From: JAWMQL01 sp033283165
GTDB taxonomy: Bacteria > Pseudomonadota > Gammaproteobacteria > Pseudomonadales > Halieaceae
Length of the DNA stretch: 64,000 nucleotides
NCBI GenBank assembly: GCA_033283165.1
Contig: JAWMQL010000003.1
Coordinates: 1-64,000, forward strand
Direction of reading: 5' to 3'
In this document: one piece after another, positions 37,700-45,189 of the stretch
How positions within the stretch are numbered: the stretch's first letter is position 1
How the letters are laid out: each line of letters starts with the position of its first letter
Notes under the pieces: generated by a model
The model's input: the letters and a program-made list of their open reading frames with translations, nothing else
Databases searched by the model: none
What the model was told of the DNA's origin: nothing
Made by a program: the position numbers and the translations under genes

Positions 37700-38755
37700 T
37701 CACGCCGCCGCCTCCTCCGGTTCGGGAGGGAAGTGCAGTGGTTGGCCTATGTCGTAAGTGCGCGTCAGCAAATCGATGAACGCACGGTCTGTCAGTGGCT
37801 CGACGGGTACCTCAAAGTCGATACCGCGGCTGTTCAGGTCATCCACAAGCCGCTCGAATACCATGTCGTGGGTCAGGTCGTCCGTGTGGTCACGCGCACG
37901 ACGCAGTTCATCCATATCCAGGTAGACGTTCGCGCCCCAGTGGACCAGGAAGCGGAATTCGCTCTCGGGGATGTGCTGGATCACCTGCTCGCCGGTACGT
38001 ATCTGCCAGTCGCCGTCGCTGCCGGGAGCGGCTTCGATGACTGACCCGAAGGCCAGGCCCTCGGGCGACCGAAGCGCCGCGGGGCCACAGCTCTCGGCCG
38101 TATGGAACATCATCTCGTTTTCGACCACGACGGCGCGCCCCCACATCGGCGCCTTGATCTGCTTCGGGGGCAGATGCGGCCCGTCGGGCCAGTAGGTAAA
38201 CCCGCCGCCAACCGCGCCGCGGTAATACCATGCGATCACCTGCGCCTTACGCTCCTGCCAGTGTTTGAACAGCCCAGTCTTGACCATGGTATTCATCAGC
38301 CAGATAGGGGTGTTTTCCATGCTCAGCCCGCGAAAACGGGTGGCGTCCACATGGGGTGCGCCACCCCCGGAACAGGGCCCCTGCACATTGAAAAGCATGC
38401 TGTCGGGTTCCGCATACCTCGCGTCCCAATAATCGCGCACCCGCGCGAGAAACGCCGGATTGTGGAAACAGTCCTCGATTTCCGGATGGATACACACGCC
38501 GCCATAGGAGAAATAGCCGCGAAAGACCGGGCTGAGAAACATATCAAGGGTGGGCTCGACGCCCTCCGGCAGCATACCCGAGGTGGTGGCAATCAGTTCC
38601 TCCGCCGAGTTGAAATGCTGCGCCAGTATCAGCGACCAGGGGCCGTTCTCACGCACAACCTGCAGCAGGCGCCGGTGCTGGTCCGGCGAGTAAGCATCTT
38701 CGAATACCCGCGGCTCGGCCACGGGGCGAAACAGTCGGGCGCGTTCGGTATCCAT
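37700..38755 (-). CDS. putative Fe(II)-dependent dioxygenase-like protein (paralog B)
   Basis: The start was set at ATG 38755, with a strong AGGAGG eight bases upstream; the open frame further upstream is unrelated. The 351-aa product is paralogous to the 7345 protein over its full length. It keeps the same possible metal ligands, H135-D137 (GAPHVDATRFRG) and H218 (NEMMFHTAES), plus R268 in FRFLVHW. Shared blocks include PWSLILAQHF against PWKLIIAQHF. The conserved HxD...H...R set argues for an oxygenase of the phytanoyl-CoA hydroxylase type, though sequence similarity to a named family is not evident by eye. The gene lies between an esterase and an MDR gene in one operon. Confidence 0.7.
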   Translation of the reverse strand: MDTERARLFRPVAEPRVFEDAYSPDQHRRLLQVVRENGPWSLILAQHFNSAEELIATTSGMLPEGVEPTLDMFLSPVFRGYFSYGGVCIHPEIEDCFHNPAFLARVRDYWDARYAEPDSMLFNVQGPCSGGGAPHVDATRFRGLSMENTPIWLMNTMVKTGLFKHWQERKAQVIAWYYRGAVGGGFTYWPDGPHLPPKQIKAPMWGRAVVVENEMMFHTAESCGPAALRSPEGLAFGSVIEAAPGSDGDWQIRTGEQVIQHIPESEFRFLVHWGANVYLDMDELRRARDHTDDLTHDMVFERLVDDLNSRGIDFEVPVEPLTDRAFIDLLTRTYDIGQPLHFPPEPEEAAA

Positions 38756-38780
38756 CGGGTTCTCCTCCTGCAGGGTCGGC

Positions 38781-39770
38781 TCAGTCCGCCAGGAAGCGGC
38801 TGAAGAAGCGGGCCTGGAAGTCGAGCATTTCACGGCTCTCCGGCAGCTCGAGCGCATACCAGTGCGAGTGCGGCATGGCGTCGTAGACCACCAGTTCCGC
38901 GTGACGCCCCGCGCGCAACAGCGCACGGTGAAAGTTGCTGGCGGCGCTGAGCAAGGCATCGCGGGTCCCGGAGGCCAGCATGGCCGGAGGAAACTGCGAC
39001 AGGTCCGCCAACTCCGGGGAGATTACCGGGTCGTGGGGGTCGGCACCACCGAGATAGGCCGCCACCTCACTTAGCTCATGCCCCAATGGTAGGCTCTCCT
39101 TGCCGTAGAAGCCGCTGAGCGTAAAGATATTGCGGGTATCGCCAAAATCAAACAGATTGCCCCCAGCGGAGAACAGGCCCACACAGGCTGGCAGTGCCAG
39201 GCCTTCCTGCTGCAGGCGAATCACCGCCTGGCCGGTGAGAAAACCGCCGGCAGAGCTACCGTACAACCCCACCCGACCCACCCCATGGCTGTCCAGGCAG
39301 TGTTGGTAGACGGCGATTACGTCATCCAGCGCCGCCGGGTACGGATGTTCCGGCGCCAGGCGATAATCCACCGCGATCACCTCAAAGCCGGTCAGGGCGG
39401 CGATAGGGATGGCCTCGACCAGCGCGCCCGAGCCCACGACAAAACCACCGCCGTGTAGGTTGATCAACACAGCCTCATCACGCCGCCAGCCCGAGTCGGC
39501 CGTTCTGATACGGTGGCAACGCACACCCCCTACGGAAATCTCCTCGATCTCTACCGGGTAAAGGCTCTGGGCGTACTGGTTCAACTGCTCGAACGCCGGT
39601 GCCATAGCATCCCGCAGTGTCCACATGGGCACCGGCTCATCCGGCATTGGCGCCCCACCCCAGGGATCCGCAGCCAGATAGGCTCGCGCTTCCGGGCTGA
39701 TTGAGGTCGGCACGGGCACTATATGGCCGCCAAGATTGACAGTTCCCTGTGAGTCGATTTCATAGCTCAT
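38781..39770 (-). CDS. alpha/beta hydrolase, hormone-sensitive lipase type
   Basis: The 329-aa esterase has the HSL-family oxyanion motif INLHGGGFVVGSG and the nucleophile elbow GLYGSSAGGFLTG. It has Asp in TRDALLSAASN and His in YDAMPHSHW. These cytoplasmic enzymes cleave short acyl or aryl esters. Its neighbour is a BVMO that would produce esters or lactones, which suggests a sequential ketone-to-ester-to-acid route. GGGAGAG lies before ATG 39770. The operator site 6 is about 65 bases upstream, so it is the first gene of a minus-strand operon with the dioxygenase-like and MDR genes. Confidence 0.9.
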   Translation of the reverse strand: MSYEIDSQGTVNLGGHIVPVPTSISPEARAYLAADPWGGAPMPDEPVPMWTLRDAMAPAFEQLNQYAQSLYPVEIEEISVGGVRCHRIRTADSGWRRDEAVLINLHGGGFVVGSGALVEAIPIAALTGFEVIAVDYRLAPEHPYPAALDDVIAVYQHCLDSHGVGRVGLYGSSAGGFLTGQAVIRLQQEGLALPACVGLFSAGGNLFDFGDTRNIFTLSGFYGKESLPLGHELSEVAAYLGGADPHDPVISPELADLSQFPPAMLASGTRDALLSAASNFHRALLRAGRHAELVVYDAMPHSHWYALELPESREMLDFQARFFSRFLAD

Positions 39771-39834
39771 GCTTACGCAGCTCTCCCTTGTCCGCCTGAT
39801 TCCAGATTACTGGACCAGCGGCCGGTATATTTTA

Positions 39835-39846
39835 CTTACATGTAAT
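39835..39846. promoter_or_regulatory. TetR-type operator core (site 6)
   Basis: CTTACATGTAAT fits the shared core, and TTACATGTAA within it is a perfect 10-bp palindrome. It lies 65 bases before the HSL-type esterase gene and marks the right end of the catabolic cluster. Confidence 0.68.
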
Positions 39847-40178
39847 TTTATTGCATGAGATTATCTGGCAGTCGTACAAGCGGTCAAGCGGGGATCGGCC
39901 AGGGAAGACGGGAATTTGGCGATTAAAGACGCTCTGAGAGCAATGATTGCAAATATTCATACCGCGATTCATACCAGCACAGATATTTCAGGGAGGGTCC
40001 TAAATTCTCTGAGGAAGAGTTCCGATAAATGGGGACCATCCAAGATGGTCAGATTCCCACTTTCATCTAGGGTCAAAGAAAGGAGTACAGTCAGGTGGGA
40101 GGCTCTTATGGCAATGAGGTCAAAGTAGTGTAAACGTATTTATAATTTAGTTGACACACCAAAAGTCTAGCCATAAGC
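39847..40178. other. gene-free junction between catabolic cluster and integrated element
   Basis: The base composition drops here from GC-rich to AT-richer sequence. I see no convincing gene: a 70-codon open frame at 39916 has no ribosome site or family features. I also looked for a copy of the tRNA-Arg 3' end (expected second attachment site) and could not find one. The element's left boundary therefore lies somewhere in this stretch but is not resolved. Confidence 0.5.
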
Positions 40179-40243
40179 TGTAAACTAAATCAACGAATCC
40201 CACTTAATTGACACCAAGTGTCAACTAATCGATTTAGTTTACA
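40179..40243. promoter_or_regulatory. nested inverted repeats before resolvase (res site or operator)
   Basis: TGTAAACTAAATC (40179-40191) and GATTTAGTTTACA (40231-40243) are perfect 13-bp inverted arms. Between them lies a second perfect pair, TTGACAC (40208-40214) and GTGTCAA (40218-40224). A further TTTAGTTGACAC copy occurs at 40147-40158. Serine resolvases bind such paired subsites, so this may be their recombination site and also the autoregulatory operator of the gene at 40259. Confidence 0.75.
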
Positions 40244-40258
40244 CTCGAGGAGCACGCC

Positions 40259-40825
40259 ATGGTTAAGCTCGGATATGCTCGCGTATCAACCAACCAACAG
40301 GACCTGACCACCCAACTAGAAAAACTAAAGGGCGCCGGTGTTCAGGACCATCCTGACTTCCTGTTCGCCGATAAGCGAAGTGGCAAGACCGACAAACGGA
40401 AAGGCCTAGAGACACTGTTACTCAAGGCACGCAAAGGTGATCATATACTCGTTACCAAGCTCGATCGCCTCGGACGCAATACCGCCGACATGATTCGGAT
40501 CATCGAGGACCTCCACGAGCGTGGAATCACAATTGAGTTTATGGATGATGGAATCACCACCAAAGGAACCATGGGCAAGATGGTGACCACAATCCTTGCC
40601 GCCGTTGCCCAGGCCGAACGAGAGCGCATCTTGGAAAGGACCAACGAAGGCAGGCGCGCTGCTATCAAACGCGGTGTAAAAATGGGGCGTCCTCCTTCAA
40701 TCCCTCAGAAGACCCGGGATAGGGCGGTACAAATGGTTTCAGAGGGAACCCCGAAAGCAACGGTGGCAAAAGAACTAGGCTTCAGTCGCCAAAAGCTGTA
40801 TCAGATACTAGAAGAAATGAGATAA
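40259..40825 (+). CDS. serine recombinase, resolvase/invertase family
   Basis: This small serine recombinase of 188 aa starts GYARVSTNQQDL, which places the nucleophilic Ser at residue 10. Catalytic Arg residues lie in KLDRLGRNTADM, and the helix QAERERILERTNEGRRAA marks the E-helix. A C-terminal Hin-type HTH reads TPKATVAKELGFSRQKLYQ. It cuts and rejoins short crossover sites and could resolve cointegrates or dimers of the element or invert a segment. GAGGAG precedes ATG 40259. The nested inverted repeats just upstream are a likely binding site. A hairpin terminator follows it. Confidence 0.93.
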   Translation: MVKLGYARVSTNQQDLTTQLEKLKGAGVQDHPDFLFADKRSGKTDKRKGLETLLLKARKGDHILVTKLDRLGRNTADMIRIIEDLHERGITIEFMDDGITTKGTMGKMVTTILAAVAQAERERILERTNEGRRAAIKRGVKMGRPPSIPQKTRDRAVQMVSEGTPKATVAKELGFSRQKLYQILEEMR

Positions 40826-40848
40826 AGAACTCTACGTATTCAGAAGAA

Positions 40849-40876
40849 CGGCGCCCATAAAGGCGCCGCACTTTTT
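40849..40876. terminator. rho-independent terminator, possibly bidirectional
   Basis: The stem CGGCGCC (40849-40855) pairs with GGCGCCG (40862-40868) around the loop CATAAA and is followed by CACTTTTTGG. It lies between the converging resolvase gene and the 95-aa gene and can end both transcripts. Confidence 0.85.
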
Positions 40877-40892
40877 GGTAGAGATTTATTAT

Positions 40893-41180
40893 TTAATCGT
40901 CTGCGAACTTTTCAAGGTCGTGCATCACACCTAGCTCTCTAGCCAAGTCTTCCAGATCGATATTCGAATAACGAACCCCACCTGTGCAAATATCGATAAC
41001 GTAGTACTCGCCTAACTCAAAGTAGGTTCGAGTATTCCATCGACTTTTTCGAAGGTGTTCATCCTGCTTATTGAGAGCACGTTTTACACGCGCTTCAAGG
41101 GCGGGGCGACTTACAAAAGAGGAATAAGGAGTATTCTGCACATTGGCAATGGGCAGTAAAACGACGTTTGAAGTAGACAT
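40893..41180 (-). CDS. hypothetical small protein of the element
   Basis: The 95-aa product is not recognised. ATG 41180 has AGGAGA nine bases upstream, which supports real translation. The protein starts with a short hydrophobic strand (VVLLPIANV), is basic in the middle (ALEARVKRALNKQDEHLRK) and acidic at the end (LEDLARELGVMHDLEKFADD). It has no membrane segment and no Cys pairs. It ends at the shared terminator. A regulatory or stability role is possible but unsupported. Confidence 0.6.
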   Translation of the reverse strand: MSTSNVVLLPIANVQNTPYSSFVSRPALEARVKRALNKQDEHLRKSRWNTRTYFELGEYYVIDICTGGVRYSNIDLEDLARELGVMHDLEKFADD

Positions 41181-41366
41181 GACTGTGTCTCCTATTTCGA
41201 TTGATTAATGAAACAGAAGTCGTGGTGATACGTTCCGGTGCCTCACCACGCTCCACAGCCTTACCTTGCCGCACCATCCGGAACGCCACGAAATTTTAGC
41301 ACTAGAATTTGTTGCCCGCCATCTTTGCTTGCTCAGGGTGCAAAGAAAGTTATGTGACTGATAACT

Positions 41367-41912
41367 TCACTTGCCTCTTTGCGCAAATTGCTGCTTAAAA
41401 AACTGGTATTGCTCTTCAGTTGTTTGACCATCAGCCACATCAACAAGGACCTCAATATGATCATATTCAAGGCGCCTTTCCAGCATCAACTCCTCAGCTA
41501 TTCGAGCCACAGCAGCGATATTTTCGGGTTGTAGCATCATCGCCTCAGCCATTTCTTTCAACTGTGGCTCACTTCCAATTTGCCATGTATCAATCAACTG
41601 ACTGGCCCACTCAAAATCATCCTCCGCTCCAAATAGAGCCACCTCTCGGCTGTATCCCGCCGCCAAGAGTGCGGCATAACCGGAGTAATATGCTAATACT
41701 TGGTCTCTCGCGCCCTCTTCGTCCCAAACGTGCCCAATACCTGCTGATACGGAGCGACCAAGATTCCGGGCTGCCAAATCACCCTTATCGTCATATATTT
41801 CCTCAGCCCCGATCGAGACTGATCCCTGCTCAATACCCAACCTGCAATGGGCCACAGCGTGACCAGCCTCATGAATAGCTGTTTGGCGATCTTTCGTGGA
41901 CTGACTACTCAA
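41367..41912 (-). CDS. stand-alone M41 (FtsH-like) peptidase domain protein
   Basis: The motif TAIHEAGHAV (H14, E15, H18) is the zinc site of FtsH-type M41 peptidases. A third ligand could be D98 or D99 in GAEDDFEWASQLID, at the spacing seen in that family. The AAA module and membrane segments of FtsH are absent. At 181 aa it is a bare protease domain. The helices YYSGYAALLAAGYSREVALFGAEDD also fit M41. The start is TTG at 41912 with GGGGAA upstream. Such free domains occur on plasmids and islands. Its targets are unknown, and a role in controlling a phage or stress factor is a guess. Confidence 0.78.
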   Translation of the reverse strand: MSSQSTKDRQTAIHEAGHAVAHCRLGIEQGSVSIGAEEIYDDKGDLAARNLGRSVSAGIGHVWDEEGARDQVLAYYSGYAALLAAGYSREVALFGAEDDFEWASQLIDTWQIGSEPQLKEMAEAMMLQPENIAAVARIAEELMLERRLEYDHIEVLVDVADGQTTEEQYQFFKQQFAQRGK

Positions 41913-42021
41913 GAAATTTATTCCCCGTTACCCTTCATTTGTTAATCATACGAAGTTAGCAGTGTTTCAAGTCAAATCGGATGATTCTAACCAAATTCCC
42001 GTTGTCTCAAAGGATCAAAAT

Positions 42022-42555
42022 TTACTGACCCACCAGAGGCAATTCTAACGCTGAGTAAAACCTCTCAGTCAATGATCGTTTGACCACCGGGCACTTATCT
42101 ACAACCGCCCTCGCCCACTCCACATAATCTTTCCGACGTTTGTCATCCCATCCATCTGGCGGGTTTTCAAGCACGTCCGTCACATTTGAAATCTTGTCTG
42201 CCACCTTAACCAATGCCGCCTCTTCCGACAGATCAGGTGCATGCTCGATTTGTAACCGTTTTCTCTCGTCTTTGGATAAAGTTTTGTCGTCTGTGACTTC
42301 GCTTACAATCCTGGCGACTCGATCACCAAATTCCACAGCCAGCTCACCCAAGCTAGTTTCGGTATCCTCTACAGTATCGTGAAGAACGGCGGCAGCCAGG
42401 GTTTCCGGGTCCTGGATGCCTACCTCCGCGAGAATTTGGGCGACATGTATTGGGTGATTTATATATGGCGATGCATGAACATCTTTTCGTCTATGATCGC
42501 GATGTCTATCGGCTGCAAAATGCAGCGCCTTAAGTAAGATCGAAGTATCCGTCAA
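42022..42555 (-). CDS. HD-domain hydrolase of the SpoT/MESH1 type
   Basis: TTG at 42555 was chosen as the start because GGGAGG lies seven bases upstream, giving 177 aa. The metal site of ppGpp hydrolases is present: YINHPIHVAQ (H34), AAAVLHDTVEDT (H59-D60, E63-D64) and a later Asp in KVADKISNVTDV. No synthetase, TGS or ACT domains are present, so it is a small alarmone hydrolase-like protein or a related nucleotidase. It may lower (p)ppGpp or another nucleotide during replication of the element. It could also be an anti-defence or toxin-antitoxin factor, which is inference. Confidence 0.85.
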   Translation of the reverse strand: MTDTSILLKALHFAADRHRDHRRKDVHASPYINHPIHVAQILAEVGIQDPETLAAAVLHDTVEDTETSLGELAVEFGDRVARIVSEVTDDKTLSKDERKRLQIEHAPDLSEEAALVKVADKISNVTDVLENPPDGWDDKRRKDYVEWARAVVDKCPVVKRSLTERFYSALELPLVGQ

Positions 42556-42730
42556 TTGAAATCCTCCCTGTTCAACCAGACACACGCCAGTATCTCCCAG
42601 CAGGCGCCGGTTAAATCAAACTTGTTTGTGTTTAATGCCTCGGAAAATTTTTGGGACCATTGCAGCCCCACCAAGACACCTAAATTTTAGCATTGCCGCT
42701 CCCCTGATTCACCCACAGAGATAATCTCAA

Positions 42731-42748
42731 TTTAGTCCCGGGACTAAA
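42731..42748. promoter_or_regulatory. perfect 18-bp palindrome, probable operator
   Basis: TTTAGTCCCGGGACTAAA is identical to its reverse complement. It lies between the divergent HD-hydrolase gene and the small-terminase gene, upstream of both. A dimeric repressor of the element would be the natural ligand. No candidate repressor is obvious nearby. Confidence 0.7.
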
Positions 42749-42789
42749 ATATCTGCTCATTATTTGATCAAAACCTGTTGGGAGGGGTT

Positions 42790-42822
42790 ATGATTGCCAC
42801 GTTGCAGTCTGTTGCATCGTGA
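42790..42822 (+). CDS. possible 10-codon leader peptide
   Basis: A very good ribosome site (GGGAGGGG) lies three bases before ATG 42790, which reads MIATLQSVAS and stops at TGA 42820-42822. The start of the small-terminase gene follows 46 bases later and itself has only a weak site. A short inverted repeat (GCATC/GATGC) overlaps the stop. This could be a translated leader that controls the downstream gene, or chance. Confidence 0.35.
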   Translation: MIATLQSVAS

Positions 42823-42868
42823 TGCACAGATGTGGCATTTGGCATTTCATTTAACGTCAGGTATACCA

Positions 42869-43309
42869 ATGATTTCTAAAGGAAAAATCGAGGATTTAGC
42901 CATCGAACTGACCGAGCCGCAACTCCGCGCTGCACGTATGATTGCCATGGGCGAATCCTACAACGATATAGCGGCCCAGCTCGGCATCGACCGAACAACC
43001 ATATACCGATGGCGGAAGCTGCCACGATTCTCCGAAGAGGTCAAAGTATTGATTGATACCGCCACACAAGAAGGTCGAAATCGCGTTGTACGAGATATCC
43101 AGGATATTAACGATGTTGTACTCAGCACCCTGCTTGACGTGGCCCAGAATGACTCATCAGGCGGTGCAAGGGTCTCTGCAGCCCGTGCTCTTACTGAACT
43201 CGTGGACCGTGCTGAGGAACGCGCTCAACGCGCCCAGAATGATGTAATGCGTGATCAATCCGGTGATATTCGGGCACTGCTGGAAGACATCCGCGCAAAT
43301 AGGGGTTAA
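42869..43309 (+). CDS. terminase small subunit-like HTH protein
   Basis: ATG 42869 begins a 146-aa protein. Residues 13-55 are an HTH of the phBC6A51/terminase small-subunit type: LTEPQLRAARMIAMGESYND, IAAQLGIDRTTIYRWRKL. A long helical region follows, with VVLSTLLDVAQN and ALTELVDRAEERAQRAQN, which would form the oligomer. Small terminases choose the DNA to be packaged. The gene runs convergently into the large-terminase gene and their ends overlap by four bases. That is unusual, because the two are normally co-transcribed. A plain DNA-binding regulator is the alternative. Confidence 0.7.
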   Translation: MISKGKIEDLAIELTEPQLRAARMIAMGESYNDIAAQLGIDRTTIYRWRKLPRFSEEVKVLIDTATQEGRNRVVRDIQDINDVVLSTLLDVAQNDSSGGARVSAARALTELVDRAEERAQRAQNDVMRDQSGDIRALLEDIRANRG

Positions 43310-45138
43310 GCCCCCGGTAATGCGTACATCGGCTTACCTCCGACAACCCGAAAGCTACCATCAGCGTTTTTCTCCATCTCTGGAATATAAGGTGTAGGCC
43401 ACCAACCGAGGTCATGAAGATGCCTGGGAGCAATCTTCAGAAGCTCGACTAATCCCACCACCGCATCAATGCAATCCTTACTACCGCCAGCAGGTTTTGT
43501 AACCTTGCCCGTTTTTTCATCAACGGTAAGAGCCAGTAGTTCATCGACCGTTTTTTGGTGATGAGCAATGCTGACATCGTCCTCGACAAGTGTCGTAAGA
43601 AACTTATGGAAAATTTCCGAGTTTGGGGTATCGGAAATTTTTGCAATCTTGAATCCCCACTGCGGTAACTGCTCAGCGAGATAGTGGTACCCGACCTGGT
43701 CTGCACTAACCCCGTATATAGGAATCCGCTTAGAAGCCCTGAATATGAAGTAAATTATGGCGTCCCAAGGCACCACATACCCAGGCATGGGGGGCACCTC
43801 CAAAATCCCCTCTATGACCATTTGCGGGCGGTTATGTACCCATTTATCGACATACCCGAAGGCCATACCTGTGCAGTCAGTTGTCCTTGAAAGGTCCAAA
43901 TGACAGAACCAGACTCGATCGGTACGTGCGGTTTCCAGGAATGTTTTCCAGACTTTAGGTAGATCATCTCCCTGAAACGTACATGAGTCGGTTGTGAACA
44001 TAATTCTGCGGTCAAACCGGGATTTTACTTTCTCCACCTCCACAACAAAGTTACCAAACTCAGATGACGGGATTCCGCAGATATCCCGTAGAGCGATGTT
44101 TATGGGTTGAGAAAGAAAGGATGCCTTTAGCTCAACGGGGACATCGACAACATGCTCAGATTCGTAAAGAGGGCTGTCTAAACCGACAATTTGAGGGGGC
44201 GTTGATCCTTTTCCTTTAAATACGCGAAAGATATCTCCAGAAGGATATTCCCAAGGCTTAACTTCCCATATGGTCCGTCTATATACGTAGATACCAGAGT
44301 CTATGCCCTGCGCTTCCAATTCTTGATGCTGGTGAATTTTTCCTTGTATAAAATCGTCTTGGTGGCGAGCTGATCCAGCGCAAAACATCGGAATCAAACA
44401 TCGACCCAGCTTCGAAAATCGCGAGTCAATCCTTGACCTTGTACTACTATAAAGTACCCGTGCCTGATCAAATGCTCCACCATCATCGGCATAAACAGAC
44501 TTCTTGTGGAATCGCATGAAGCTCATTTCATCAAGGCATACGCTCACCACATTCATGCCAATGGCAGCCGTGGGATCACCTGATACCTGCCTCAGAACAA
44601 TGTTGAAAGGCAGTTGGACTTCATTTTTGACCTTACTATTTTTTGGAAAGTGTTTTGTAAAATATGTACTGCCATCAACTATCTCTCGGGCTAGTTTGTA
44701 TGCGACTCCGCCTGTTTCAAATCGAATCGATTGAAACAAAAACACTATTTCCGAGTTTGCGTCCAGACCAAATAGCGCGTGTGGATTTCTTAGGCAGCTT
44801 AAAAGATAGACGCCGTACAACATTCCAAGAACAGCGGTATATGTCTTGGCGCAGCCAATACCGCCTGTTAATAGAACTTCACGGTAAGGAGTTCCTACCC
44901 GTAGCGGGTAGTCAAGACCTTCAACTACTGGATGATATATTTCTGTAAGAGCATCTATTACAACCGGATACGCGTTTTGTAATCCCAGAAATCTATCATC
45001 AGTGATAAAGACCGAGATAGGCACTGGAAGTCGCGATAAATTTTCAACGACCTCCAATGCAAAGCGGTCATTGTTCGTTATAGACCATCTAACGTAGTCC
45101 TCGAGTTCAGTATCTGGATCACCCCACTGCCCCGGCAT
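43306..45138 (-). CDS. phage terminase large subunit (packaging ATPase/nuclease)
   Basis: The 610-aa protein has a Walker A-like GGIGCAKT at residues 92-99 and Walker B VSVCLDEM with D203-E204. The C-terminal RuvC-like nuclease has its first Asp in FCHLDLSRTTDCTGMA (D415) and late acids in GGSKDCIDAVVGL (D555, D558). These are the motor and cutting parts used to fill phage heads. Both halves look intact. No portal or capsid gene is nearby, so it either serves with a helper phage's heads or was repurposed. Its composition fits the AT-rich element. Confidence 0.85.
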   Translation of the reverse strand: MPGQWGDPDTELEDYVRWSITNNDRFALEVVENLSRLPVPISVFITDDRFLGLQNAYPVVIDALTEIYHPVVEGLDYPLRVGTPYREVLLTGGIGCAKTYTAVLGMLYGVYLLSCLRNPHALFGLDANSEIVFLFQSIRFETGGVAYKLAREIVDGSTYFTKHFPKNSKVKNEVQLPFNIVLRQVSGDPTAAIGMNVVSVCLDEMSFMRFHKKSVYADDGGAFDQARVLYSSTRSRIDSRFSKLGRCLIPMFCAGSARHQDDFIQGKIHQHQELEAQGIDSGIYVYRRTIWEVKPWEYPSGDIFRVFKGKGSTPPQIVGLDSPLYESEHVVDVPVELKASFLSQPINIALRDICGIPSSEFGNFVVEVEKVKSRFDRRIMFTTDSCTFQGDDLPKVWKTFLETARTDRVWFCHLDLSRTTDCTGMAFGYVDKWVHNRPQMVIEGILEVPPMPGYVVPWDAIIYFIFRASKRIPIYGVSADQVGYHYLAEQLPQWGFKIAKISDTPNSEIFHKFLTTLVEDDVSIAHHQKTVDELLALTVDEKTGKVTKPAGGSKDCIDAVVGLVELLKIAPRHLHDLGWWPTPYIPEMEKNADGSFRVVGGKPMYALPGA

Positions 45139-45189
45139 GTTTTATTCGTCCGTTAATCGAGTTCTGAAAGATATTGTGCACGTCCAAAC

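Noticed and set aside
38756..38959. N-terminal extension of the dioxygenase-like gene at 37.7-38.76 kb
   Set aside because: The added residues are low-complexity and lie over the esterase gene; a strong ribosome site at ATG 38755 marks the real start.
39916..40128. 70-codon open frame at the left edge of the element
   Set aside because: No ribosome site, no family features and ordinary composition for a chance frame in the junction region.
39770..40250. Second attachment site copying the tRNA-Arg 3' end
   Set aside because: I looked for segments such as GATTCGAACGTGCG and found no match, so no att pair is claimed.
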